A DNA stretch of 10,307 nucleotides from an uncultured Verrucomicrobia subdivision 3 bacterium (GCA_946480555.1 CAMLLE010000059.1:1-10307), one strand, 5' to 3'. Counted from the first letter of the stretch, positions 1 through 6,746 are shown. Program-made: numbers and translations. Notes: generated from the letters alone by a model not told the origin.

Positions 1-764
1 TACTCGAAACTGGTTGCTGCGCCAACCTTTGATGCAAGCCACTTCTCGTAATCGGCCTGGCTGTCCACGACGATGAATCCCTGCGCCATGCTGGCGTGGC
101 CGTTGCCGCAGAGTTGCGCGCAGTAAACCTGAAAGCGGCCTTCCTTCACCGGCTTGAACCACATCGGCACGCGCATTCCGGGCGTGGCGTCCTGAGCGGC
201 GCGCATGGCGGGAATCTTGAACGAATGGATCACGTCCTTCGAACTCACGTAAGCGATCACCGGCTTGTTCACGGGAACATGGATTTCGTTCAGCACCTGC
301 ACGTCGTCCTTGCCGTTCGGATCTTCCGGATCAACTCCAAAGGCGTTGTCGCCAGAGACGAACTTCATGTCCTGCCTGCCCATGATGCCGTCGGGGCCGG
401 GGTAGCGGGCGTTCCAGGCGAATTGCTGTCCGACGACTTGAATGACCGTGGAATCCTTCGGATCGGGGAATTTGCTGACGGCCTTGGCCCAGACGGGAAT
501 GGCGACACCGATCAGCAGCGCGGCTTCGATGCCGGCAACGAGCAATTCCAGGTAGCTCGTGACGTGCGTGCGAACGCCGACTGGATCGGCCTTGGGCGAA
601 CGCGTCTGATGAAACCGGAACAGGGTGTAGGCGAAGTAGCAGAGCCAGCCCACGAACAGCGCGATCATCAAGAAGTGGATATAGACGATCAGATCGTCCA
701 CACCGCGGCCGCTCTCGGAAGCGAGTTGGGGCAAACCGAGCAAGTTGTAAAAGGACTCCATCAT
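1..764 (-). CDS. coxB: Cytochrome c oxidase subunit II (CuA subunit), 3' end at window edge
   Basis: Membrane-anchored subunit that accepts electrons from cytochrome c or a similar donor at the binuclear CuA site and passes them to subunit I. It starts at ATG 764 (a second ATG follows at 761) and 254 codons are visible. There are two transmembrane helices (about residues 25-48 and 70-92), then a periplasmic cupredoxin domain. CuA ligands are visible: H180 (in DVIHSFKIP), and C215, C219, H223 and M226 in CAQLCGNGHASM. The residue between the two cysteines is Gln instead of the common Glu. A long Gly/Asp-rich loop (about residues 119-150) sits in the cupredoxin fold. The last two bases in the window read TA, so the next codon is either a stop or Tyr; the length is already typical. 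The gene lies 13 nt behind a small CxxC membrane-protein gene, in an unusual last position within the oxidase gene run. Confidence 0.96.
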   Translation of the reverse strand, partial: MMESFYNLLGLPQLASESGRGVDDLIVYIHFLMIALFVGWLCYFAYTLFRFHQTRSPKADPVGVRTHVTSYLELLVAGIEAALLIGVAIPVWAKAVSKFPDPKDSTVIQVVGQQFAWNARYPGPDGIMGRQDMKFVSGDNAFGVDPEDPNGKDDVQVLNEIHVPVNKPVIAYVSSKDVIHSFKIPAMRAAQDATPGMRVPMWFKPVKEGRFQVYCAQLCGNGHASMAQGFIVVDSQADYEKWLASKVGAATSFE

Positions 765-777
765 ATTACGCTTTGCA

Positions 778-1023
778 TTAAACAGATTCAGAGGACGCCT
801 GCAGAGCGGCAGCTTTCCGCTTTGCATGCACGAAGAAAGCCACCACAGCGCCCAGCACGCTGAACACCACGACTCCCAGCATCACAATGGCTATGGCCGC
901 GCCGCGCGCCATCGGCGCATCGGATTCGCCGTAGCAGACCGCACACGCGAGCGTGCGCGCGGGATTCGCCAGCGCGAGCAGCACAAACAACCAAAGCAAG
1001 ATTCGGGAACTGGATTGCTTCAC
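778..1023 (-). CDS. Small secreted/membrane protein with CxxC motif, oxidase-operon associated, function unknown
   Basis: An 81-residue protein not assigned to a characterised family. The GTG start at 1023 is chosen because it overlaps the preceding stop as GTGA; extending upstream would read into the neighbour in another frame and add a non-hydrophobic Arg-rich segment. Residues about 8-25 form a hydrophobic signal or anchor ending in ARTLA, followed at once by CAVCYG. This could be a signal peptidase I site exposing the CxxC, or a weak lipobox (TLAC). A second hydrophobic helix spans about residues 39-63, followed by a basic tail (HAKRK). The predicted topology puts the CxxC and a nearby Met (SDAPM) in the periplasm, as expected of a copper-handling or thiol protein. 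It lies directly ahead of coxB, whose CuA site needs two copper ions. A copper-delivery or assembly role is inference only. It could also be a structural minor subunit. Confidence 0.8.
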   Translation of the reverse strand: MKQSSSRILLWLFVLLALANPARTLACAVCYGESDAPMARGAAIAIVMLGVVVFSVLGAVVAFFVHAKRKAAALQASSESV

Positions 1024-1226
1024 AGGAAACTGACGTGCTTGAGCTTCTTCAGGAAATATTTGCCGTAAACGATCACCGCGATCCCACCGAGCAATGCGGC
1101 AATGGCGAGCGCGAGGTCGAGATTCGCGCGATCCGCGGCGAAGGTTTTGAACTTCCACGCCGAGCACCCGAAGGCGAGCGAGGTCAGCGCGGTGACGAAA
1201 ATCAGATGAAAGGCTTTCAATGACAT
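1020..1226 (-). CDS. Small two-helix membrane protein in the oxidase operon, function unknown
   Basis: A 68-residue protein. The ATG at 1226 begins 7 nt after the subunit IV stop codon; the frame is open further upstream, but that would overlap subunit IV. Two hydrophobic segments are visible: about residues 5-24 (AFHLIFVTALTSLAFGCSAW) and 37-54 (LALAIAALLGGIAVIVYG). The C-terminus is basic and aromatic (KYFLKKLKHVSFL). No catalytic motif is seen. Its stop overlaps the GTG start of the next small gene by 4 nt, so the two are probably translationally coupled and may act as a pair. By position it may be an accessory subunit or assembly factor of the oxidase. I do not recognise a characterised family. 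Confidence 0.8.
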   Translation of the reverse strand: MSLKAFHLIFVTALTSLAFGCSAWKFKTFAADRANLDLALAIAALLGGIAVIVYGKYFLKKLKHVSFL

Positions 1227-1233
1227 ACGCGCT

Positions 1234-1551
1234 TTATTTCGGCGCCACCACCGACGGAATGTCGTGTTGCGCAATGGAAGTTAGCCCCATTAACGCAATA
1301 AAGAAAATGACGGTGAAGGCCAGCGTGATCATGACGAACCGTTTCTCGGTCATGATGTGCATCAGAAACGTCGCCACGAGCGTGGCATTCACAGCGGCCA
1401 CAGTCAGGATCAGCGCGATGCGCAGGCCAGTGCTGTTAATGGGCGCAAACGAAGCGGCCACCATCACGCCCGTACCGCAGAGCACGCCAAGCAGGATCAT
1501 GAAACAGCGCCGCGTGTAGGCGCTCAGATTGGAAGGCTGAAGATCGTCCAT
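1234..1551 (-). CDS. Cytochrome c oxidase subunit IV (prokaryotic, COX4_pro/CyoD-like)
   Basis: A 105-residue integral membrane protein. It has three hydrophobic helices at about residues 16-38, 43-66 and 72-93, and the loop FLMHIMTEKR between helices 2 and 3 is typical of bacterial oxidase subunit IV (CyoD/CtaF/CoxD-like). This small subunit packs beside subunits I and III and is thought to support assembly or stability rather than catalysis. The ATG at 1551 lies 3 nt after the coxC stop (TGA-TTT-ATG), and the stop is 7 nt before the next small gene, so it is embedded in the operon. Several symbols (ctaF, coxD, cyoD) are used for this subunit, so none is assigned. Confidence 0.88.
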   Translation of the reverse strand: MDDLQPSNLSAYTRRCFMILLGVLCGTGVMVAASFAPINSTGLRIALILTVAAVNATLVATFLMHIMTEKRFVMITLAFTVIFFIALMGLTSIAQHDIPSVVAPK

Positions 1552-1554
1552 AAA

Positions 1555-2412
1555 TCAGGTGAGGTAGAGTACCGGGAACAGGAAAATCCAGACGAGATCG
1601 ACGAAGTGCCAGAACAGGCCGGAGACTTCGATGCGGTTGGTGAAGCGATCGTGCTCAGTGAAGAACATCTTGCTGCCCGGACCCCAGAAATAAGCGATCA
1701 CCAGCACGCCGCCCAGGATGTGCAACGCGTGGAGACCGGACATCGTGAAATAAATCGCAGTGAACGTATTGTGCGCGGGACCGTAGTTGCCGATCTTCTT
1801 GATCTCGGCTGCGGGCACCGTCACGTCCTTGTGTTCGTGTTTGTGGCCGCGCTGCGGTTCGTTGATTTCCTTGAGCGTCTCGGCTTCAAAGCCATTCAAC
1901 GTGACTGACGCCAGGTTGAACTGCTGGTCGCCTTCCTTGAAGTTCATGCCCTTGAATCCCTGCTCGACACGTTCCGCCCCGCCAGCCGCGGCAGTGTATT
2001 TCGCGTTCACGAAATGGCCGTCAACGTAAGTGTTGTCCGGCTTCTGGATTTGGTAGTGATGGAACTTGTCGCGGTATTCGTAGGACTTGATTCCGAGGAA
2101 CATCAGCGCGAGCAGGATCGTGAGCCCATGCCACATCTTGAACTTGCCGTAATCGCGCACTTTGCAGGCGGCCCAGGCAAGGAGCGTTGTGACGGCGGAG
2201 AGCGCCAGGATGGCGGTGTTCACCGTGCCGAGCGTGACGCTCAACAACCCACGGGTCCAGGTGCCATCAGCGGCGCCGACGCGGAGCAGGATGTAAGCGG
2301 AAAACAAACCGCCGAACAGCATGACTTCGGACGCTAGGAACAGCCACATGCCGAGCTTGGCATTGTAAACGCCGGTGTCCGGGCGGGGTTTGACTGCGTA
2401 AGGAATTTCCAT
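1555..2412 (-). CDS. coxC: Cytochrome c oxidase subunit III with large extramembrane insert
   Basis: A 285-residue membrane subunit that stabilises subunit I and supports its D proton pathway. The short (5-helix) bacterial form is visible: GMWLFLASEVMLFGG (residues 21-35, with the conserved Glu at residue 29), a helix at about 60-82, and one at about 94-112 ending in KSYEYRDKF. These are followed by YFTMSGLHALHILGG (221-235) and WHFVDLVWIFLFPVLYL (268-284). Bacterial short forms usually run near 200 residues. The excess is one hydrophilic stretch of about 95 residues (roughly 116-212) between helices 3 and 4, containing a His-rich patch (RGHKHEHKD, 188-196). By alignment to canonical topology this loop faces the periplasm. 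The ATG at 2412 follows the coxA stop by 11 nt. Confidence 0.95.
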   Translation of the reverse strand: MEIPYAVKPRPDTGVYNAKLGMWLFLASEVMLFGGLFSAYILLRVGAADGTWTRGLLSVTLGTVNTAILALSAVTTLLAWAACKVRDYGKFKMWHGLTILLALMFLGIKSYEYRDKFHHYQIQKPDNTYVDGHFVNAKYTAAAGGAERVEQGFKGMNFKEGDQQFNLASVTLNGFEAETLKEINEPQRGHKHEHKDVTVPAAEIKKIGNYGPAHNTFTAIYFTMSGLHALHILGGVLVIAYFWGPGSKMFFTEHDRFTNRIEVSGLFWHFVDLVWIFLFPVLYLT

Positions 2413-2423
2413 GTGCGGAGTGA

Positions 2424-4268
2424 TCAGTGTTTGGTTGAAGAGGTGTCAGCCTTGCCCTCAACTTCGCTCTGCGGGAGGTAATCCGAGCCTTTGCGGCCGG
2501 TGGGGCTGTATTCGTATGGGCCGCGATAAACCGTCAGTTCCTTCGTGAAGTTGCCGTGCGGCGGCGGCGTGGGCGTCTGCCATTCCAGTGTCGTCGCATC
2601 CCACGGATTGTCCGACTTCACCTTCTGGCCGTTCTTGATGCTCCAAAACAAATTAATGATGAAAGGAATCTGTGCGAGCGCCAGGCCGACGGCAGCCCAG
2701 AGGATGTAGGTGTTCAGCTTGATCATCATGTCGCTCAAGCCGCCGATGACGGTCGCACCGGATTTGGCCAGCACGGATGCGGAGTAATTCGCGCCGCCGT
2801 CTGACATGCGGCGCAGCATGCCGGCCATGCCTTGCGCGAACATCGGCTGGAAAATCAGGTTCATGAACACGAACGAAAGCCAGAAGTGAACCTTGCCCCA
2901 GAATTCATTCATCATGCGGCCGGTCAGTTTCGGGTACCAGAAGTAGATGCCCGCAAACAGCGCGAAGATTGTTCCCGGCGCCACGACATAATGGAAGTGC
3001 GCGATGACGTAATAGGTGTCGTGCAGGTGAATATCGCTCGCGCTGAACCCGAGCGGAAGGCCGGTCAAGCCGCCAATGCCGAACATCGGCAGAAATGCCA
3101 GCGAGAAAAGCATGGGCGTGTTGAAGCGGATCGAGCCACCCCAAAGTGAAATCAGCAAACACGTCAGAATGATCACCGACGGAATCGAGATGATCATCGT
3201 GGTGGTTTGGAAGAACGTGGCGATCACCGTGCCCATGCCGGTCAGATACATGTGATGCGCCCAAACGATGAACGACATGAACCCGAGGCCGAGCGAGGCG
3301 AACACCAGCGAGCGGTAACCCCAAAGCGGCTTGCGGGTGTTGTTGGCGATGATTTCCGAAATGATTCCCATCGCCGGCAGAATCAAAACGTACACTTCGG
3401 GATGCGCCAGGAACCAGAACAGATGCTGCCACAGCAGCGGGCTGCCGCCGCCGCTGACGTTCGCCAGGTTTCCTCCGACGGCGAGGCCGGTTGGCAGAAA
3501 CAAGCTGGTGCCCGCGACTTTGTCCATCAGCTGCATGATGCCCGCAGCTTCCAGTGGCGGAAAAGCCAGCAGCAACAGGAACGACGCGACGAACTGCGCC
3601 CAGACGAAGAACGGCAGGCGCATCCAGGTCAAACCCGGCGCGCGCAATTGAACGATCGTGACGATGATATTCGCGGAGCCCAGCAACGACGACGTGATCA
3701 GGAACACCATTCCCAACAACCAGAACGTTTGCCCGTCGGTTGGAATCGCGAGCGAGAGCGGCGCGTAAGAAGTCCAGCCCGCCTGCGCTGCGCCGCCGGG
3801 AATGAAGAAACTGGCGAACATGATGATGCCGCCAAAGAAATAGAACTGGTAGCTCGCCATGTTCAGGCGCGGGAACGCCATGTCGCCAGCGCCCACCTGC
3901 AGCGGCACGAGGTAATTGCCGAACGCACCGGATGCCAGCGGCACGATCGCGAGGAACACCATGATCGTCCCGTGCATTGCGCCGAAGGAATTATAGAGAT
4001 CGGCGGACATGATGCCCTTGGCCGCAGGCTGGCCGAGGATCGCTTCGAGCAGCGGGCCCACGATCGGAATGGGCGCGCCTGGATGCGCAATCTGCCAGCG
4101 CATCATCAGCATCAGGAAGAAGCCAAACAGCAGGAAGGCCAGCGCGGTCAGGCCGTATTGGATGCCGATGACTTTGTGGTCGATCGAGAAGACGTATTTC
4201 CGCCAGAAGCCCAGATCGTGGTCTTCGTGATGGACGTCTGCGTGTGAAGCTGCGTGCGTCGCCTGCAT
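2424..4268 (-). CDS. coxA: Cytochrome c oxidase subunit I (heme a / heme a3-CuB)
   Basis: A 614-residue catalytic subunit that reduces O2 to water and pumps protons, with about 12 helices. Visible ligands: H99 (GAMHGT) and H426 for heme a; H424 for heme a3; H289, H338 and H339 for CuB; Y293 (HPEVY) is the cross-linked tyrosine. Propionate-binding arginines are in GMLRRMSD. D-pathway residues are present: D129 and N136 (GDMAFPRLN), and E291. K-pathway: S304 is kept, but the position of the usual lysine is I367 (IPSVIILT). The C-terminal tail (550-614) carries NPWDATTLEW. The ATG at 4268 is preferred because it begins a typical N-terminus. An in-frame TTG at 4325 would add 19 polar residues, so the start is not certain. 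The 130-bp gap upstream may hold a separate promoter. Confidence 0.97.
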   Translation of the reverse strand: MQATHAASHADVHHEDHDLGFWRKYVFSIDHKVIGIQYGLTALAFLLFGFFLMLMMRWQIAHPGAPIPIVGPLLEAILGQPAAKGIMSADLYNSFGAMHGTIMVFLAIVPLASGAFGNYLVPLQVGAGDMAFPRLNMASYQFYFFGGIIMFASFFIPGGAAQAGWTSYAPLSLAIPTDGQTFWLLGMVFLITSSLLGSANIIVTIVQLRAPGLTWMRLPFFVWAQFVASFLLLLAFPPLEAAGIMQLMDKVAGTSLFLPTGLAVGGNLANVSGGGSPLLWQHLFWFLAHPEVYVLILPAMGIISEIIANNTRKPLWGYRSLVFASLGLGFMSFIVWAHHMYLTGMGTVIATFFQTTTMIISIPSVIILTCLLISLWGGSIRFNTPMLFSLAFLPMFGIGGLTGLPLGFSASDIHLHDTYYVIAHFHYVVAPGTIFALFAGIYFWYPKLTGRMMNEFWGKVHFWLSFVFMNLIFQPMFAQGMAGMLRRMSDGGANYSASVLAKSGATVIGGLSDMMIKLNTYILWAAVGLALAQIPFIINLFWSIKNGQKVKSDNPWDATTLEWQTPTPPPHGNFTKELTVYRGPYEYSPTGRKGSDYLPQSEVEGKADTSSTKH

Positions 4269-4398
4269 GTTCTTTTGTTCAATAAAAAAGCTGTCGGATA
4301 AAAAGACTGACCGTCTTTTGGCCAACAGGTGAAAAATCGGGTTTAGTCAACTTGACGGTCATTTCAGTGTCAACGGCAGAGTCGCCTGATGGAGAACA
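4269..4398 (-). promoter_or_regulatory. ctaB-coxA intergenic region with candidate promoter and inverted repeats
   Basis: This gap inside an otherwise tight operon contains a perfect TTGACA on the minus strand (4368-4373) with no good -10 at 16-18 bp; the nearest hexamers are TTGACT and TGACTA. An odd palindrome GTCAACTTGAC lies at 4346-4356. An 8-bp inverted repeat pairs 4308-4315 with 4354-4361 (TGACCGTC/GACGGTCA). A 7-bp stem pairs 4301-4307 with 4313-4319 (AAAAGAC/GTCTTTT, 5-nt loop) and lies about 32 nt before the coxA ATG. Together these suggest an operator or 5'-leader structure, or an attenuator between heme synthesis and the oxidase subunits. Function is inferred. Confidence 0.35.
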
Positions 4399-5301
4399 TC
4401 ACTTCATCTTGTCCAATACCATCACGGTCAGCAGCAATGGCAGATAAAGGATGGACACGAAAAACAGCTGGCGCGCGCGCGGAATGGTGAGGTGCCGCGC
4501 GAATTGGATTGCCACCCAGAGGAACGCAACGCCGAGGATCAACGCGCCCGCGAGATAAACTGGACCCGCGAGCTGAAACAGAAACGGGCAGAGGCTGATC
4601 GGCAGCAAGCCGAGCGTGTGACTCACCGCGTAACGCGCCGTGCGCTGGCCGTCGGGATCAATCACCGGGAGCATCTTGAATCCAGCCTTCGCGTATTCGT
4701 CGCGATACATCCACGCGATCGCCAGAAAGTGCGGCAGTTGCCAGAATGCAAGGATCGCGAACAGCGCCCAGCCTTCCGGTGACAATTCGCCCCGCGCGGC
4801 AGTCCAGCCCATCAGCGGCGGCAACGCGCCGGGGATTGCTCCGACCGCGGTGTTCAACCACGTGATGCGCTTCAACGGCGTGTAAATGAAAAGATAACTG
4901 AGGAGCGACACGGCGCCGATCACGCTGGTTGTGAGATTCACCAGCAGGGCGAGGTAAATCAGGCCGGCGCAACCACACACGCCGCCAAAAACCATCACGG
5001 TCGTTGGCTGCAACCGGCCGGAAGGCAGCGGACGATTCTTCGTGCGCCGCATCTTGGCGTCGTGTTCGCGTTCCAGCAGTTGATTCAACGCCGCCGCGCC
5101 GCTGGCGACGAGCGCCGTTCCGAACACCGCGTGGAACATCAGCGCGTAATCCACCGGCCCGCGAAACCCAATGTAAAATCCAACCAGCGTGGTGAGGATC
5201 ACGAGAAACGTGAGCCGCGCTTTGATCAGGTCGGAATAAACGGCGAACCAGCTTTTCTCAGCCGGCGTTGCTTCAATCAAATTCTGAGCGCTTGCATTCA
5301 T
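4399..5301 (-). CDS. ctaB: Protoheme IX farnesyltransferase (heme O synthase)
   Basis: A 300-residue polytopic membrane prenyltransferase of the UbiA superfamily. It transfers a farnesyl group from farnesyl diphosphate to the vinyl group of heme B, giving heme O. The first diphosphate/Mg-binding motif is N73-x3-E77-x3-D81 followed by KMRRTKNRPLPSGR. The conserved middle loop is YTPLKRITWLNTAVGAIPGA with PPLMGW. The second acidic loop is WQLPHFLAIAWMYRDEYAKAG then KMLP (about 187-211). About nine hydrophobic helices and a normal length support an intact enzyme. The ATG at 5301 overlaps the ctaA stop as ATGA, indicating translational coupling with the next enzyme in heme A synthesis. Confidence 0.97.
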   Translation of the reverse strand: MNASAQNLIEATPAEKSWFAVYSDLIKARLTFLVILTTLVGFYIGFRGPVDYALMFHAVFGTALVASGAAALNQLLEREHDAKMRRTKNRPLPSGRLQPTTVMVFGGVCGCAGLIYLALLVNLTTSVIGAVSLLSYLFIYTPLKRITWLNTAVGAIPGALPPLMGWTAARGELSPEGWALFAILAFWQLPHFLAIAWMYRDEYAKAGFKMLPVIDPDGQRTARYAVSHTLGLLPISLCPFLFQLAGPVYLAGALILGVAFLWVAIQFARHLTIPRARQLFFVSILYLPLLLTVMVLDKMK

Positions 5302-6584
5302 CGCGGTGCGGAGCCTGCTACTCTTCCGCCAAAGCGGTTGTTCGCGTCGCCCGGCAAATGGGGCGCGCGCGTTTCAGGAGCAAGGCTGCGAACGCTGAAT
5401 ATACACAGCATCGCCCCCGTGGCCAGAGAAAGTACGCCGACCACCACGTGAGCCGTTGCCATGTCCGCCGCTTTGTGGGTCAGCACTGTTGCGATGCCCA
5501 GCCCGAGTTGCACGAGGATGAATCCAAACCACGTCAGTGCGAATTTTGTCTGTGAATGACGCGCGCCGAATTTTCGAAACGTCAGCCATGCGCAATACGC
5601 CACCGCGCCGAGAATGATCATCGCCATGACGCGATGAACCATGTGCAGGTGAATTTGAAATGCCGTGATCGGATTCGCGGAAGCCACTTCGACGCGCTGT
5701 TGATTGTATCGAAGAATCGAATCCGGATCGGTGTCCGGCCAGAGTTTGCCATGCGCGAGCGGGAAATCCCAAATCGCAAGGCCGGCGTGCTGATGCCGCA
5801 TCGTTGCGCCGATGAGCAGTTGCAGGAAGATCAGAACGGTGGTGAAGATCACCGCGAATCTCAAAGCGCTCGGCGGAATCGCTGAGTTTGGAGCTGCCGC
5901 CCCCGTTCTTTCCGATCGCGGACCATCCGATTTTGCGACGGGATCAACGCGAGCCAGGGCGACGGTTCTCCACCACATGCGACTCGTGAACAGCGCAATC
6001 GCACACAATAAAACAAAGAACACCTGCGCAAGCGCCGCGTGGAAAATTCCGAGCTGGTCCTTGAACAACACCACGCGCAATCCTCCGAGCAATCCTTGAA
6101 ATTGGACCAGCACAAAAACAATCCAGCCCAATCTCACGAGCGCCTTCGATGCCGGGGCATTCTTCACCCAGACCAAGGCCGCCGCCAAAACCACGCCGCC
6201 GATTCCTGACAGGAAGAATCCTGTGCCCTTGAGCTTCGGCCACAACAAGACGATTCCCAGTCCAGCGATCAGCTCAAGTGCGCCGACAATTGCCAGCGGC
6301 TTCCGCGATGGCGCACCACCCAGCCACCGGGTCAACGCCACGACAAGCAATCCCACCACCGAAGCCCACAAGCGATGCGTATGTTCGTAGAGTGCGCCCC
6401 CGGTCCAAAGATGAATTGGCAGCGCAAACATGTTGTAGCCATAGCTCGTCGGCCAGTCAGGAACGGCCATGCCTGCCCCTTTGCTGGTGACCAACCCACC
6501 CACGGCGATGAGGAACAACGTGGCCGCTGCCGTCAAAACGGCGAAGCGATGGAGCCATCGATTGATTGATGAATCGGTCTGCAT
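5298..6584 (-). CDS. ctaA: Heme A synthase (CtaA/COX15 family)
   Basis: A 428-residue polytopic membrane enzyme that oxidises the C8 methyl of heme O to a formyl group, giving heme A for CoxA. Motifs: GGLVTSKGAGMAVPDWPTSYG (29-49), E67-H-T-H70-R, FHAALAQ (H182), RHQHAGLAIWDFPL (263-276), HMVHR (314-318, H317) and TAHVVVG (H379). These give the paired histidines of the two four-helix halves and the catalytic glutamate. The first extracellular loop has no cysteine pair, unlike the Bacillus enzyme. A hydrophilic linker of about 35 residues (208-242) joins the two halves, and there is a polar C-terminal tail (400-428). The ATG at 6584 lies just downstream of a palindromic repeat. This is the first gene of the heme-synthesis pair. 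Confidence 0.96.
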   Translation of the reverse strand: MQTDSSINRWLHRFAVLTAAATLFLIAVGGLVTSKGAGMAVPDWPTSYGYNMFALPIHLWTGGALYEHTHRLWASVVGLLVVALTRWLGGAPSRKPLAIVGALELIAGLGIVLLWPKLKGTGFFLSGIGGVVLAAALVWVKNAPASKALVRLGWIVFVLVQFQGLLGGLRVVLFKDQLGIFHAALAQVFFVLLCAIALFTSRMWWRTVALARVDPVAKSDGPRSERTGAAAPNSAIPPSALRFAVIFTTVLIFLQLLIGATMRHQHAGLAIWDFPLAHGKLWPDTDPDSILRYNQQRVEVASANPITAFQIHLHMVHRVMAMIILGAVAYCAWLTFRKFGARHSQTKFALTWFGFILVQLGLGIATVLTHKAADMATAHVVVGVLSLATGAMLCIFSVRSLAPETRAPHLPGDANNRFGGRVAGSAPR

Positions 6585-6610
6585 TGTGCGGTTCTGGCGG
6601 ACTGTTTTAA

Positions 6611-6661
6611 ATCCTCACCCCGGCCATCTCCCATCGGATTGGAGAAGGCCGGGGTGAGGAT
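6611..6661. repeat. REP-like palindromic hairpin (15-bp perfect arms)
   Basis: ATCCTCACCCCGGCC at 6611-6625 is the exact reverse complement of 6647-6661. Inside, TCTCC (6627-6631) pairs with GGAGA (6641-6645) after one A-A mismatch, leaving a 9-nt loop. The near-perfect stem with no T-run on either side, in an intergenic gap, looks like a repetitive extragenic palindrome or miniature element rather than a terminator. Copies elsewhere in the genome cannot be checked here. It lies only 27 bp before the ctaA start, so it could also affect ctaA mRNA. Confidence 0.7.
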
Positions 6662-6699
6662 CCTTCTCACGACACCTCACGTCTTCCCACGCAAACAAG

Positions 6700-6731
6700 A
6701 AACCGCTGCGAGCCTGCGCTCGCAGCGGTTT
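6700..6731 (-). terminator. Rho-independent terminator after the cupredoxin-like gene
   Basis: AACCGCTGCGAGC (6701-6713) pairs perfectly with 6718-6730 around a 4-nt loop, and A6700-T6731 extends the stem to 14 bp. Read on the minus strand it lies 16 nt after the stop at 6747 and is followed by TTTCTTGTTT. It should separate the cupredoxin-like gene from ctaA, which implies a ctaA promoter in 6585-6699. No convincing promoter is seen there. Confidence 0.8.
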
Positions 6732-6746
6732 TGAACGAGAAGAAAA

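Noticed and set aside
96..863. 255-codon plus-strand open frame antisense to coxB
   Set aside because: The minus-strand frame encodes clear CuA-domain sequence; the plus product shows no recognisable motifs.
1024..1167. Longer N-terminus for the small CxxC protein
   Set aside because: It would lie inside the preceding gene in another frame and bury the signal segment behind an Arg-rich stretch; the GTGA overlap is more natural.
1357..1908. 183-codon plus-strand frame opposite subunit IV and coxC
   Set aside because: It spans two well-supported genes on the other strand and has shadow-type composition.
3207..4247. 346-codon plus-strand open frame antisense to coxA
   Set aside because: It lies wholly opposite a well-supported coxA. 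Its product is Arg/Gln/Glu/His-rich with no membrane or domain signature, as expected from an antisense frame in GC-rich coding DNA.
4269..4325. TTG start at 4325 extending CoxA by 19 residues
   Set aside because: The extension is polar, crosses a 7-bp stem and has no ribosome binding site; ATG 4268 begins a typical N-terminus. Kept as an alternative only.
6611..6661. Reading the 15-bp-arm palindrome as a transcription terminator
   Set aside because: There is no T-run on either side, and a better terminator is present at 6700-6731.
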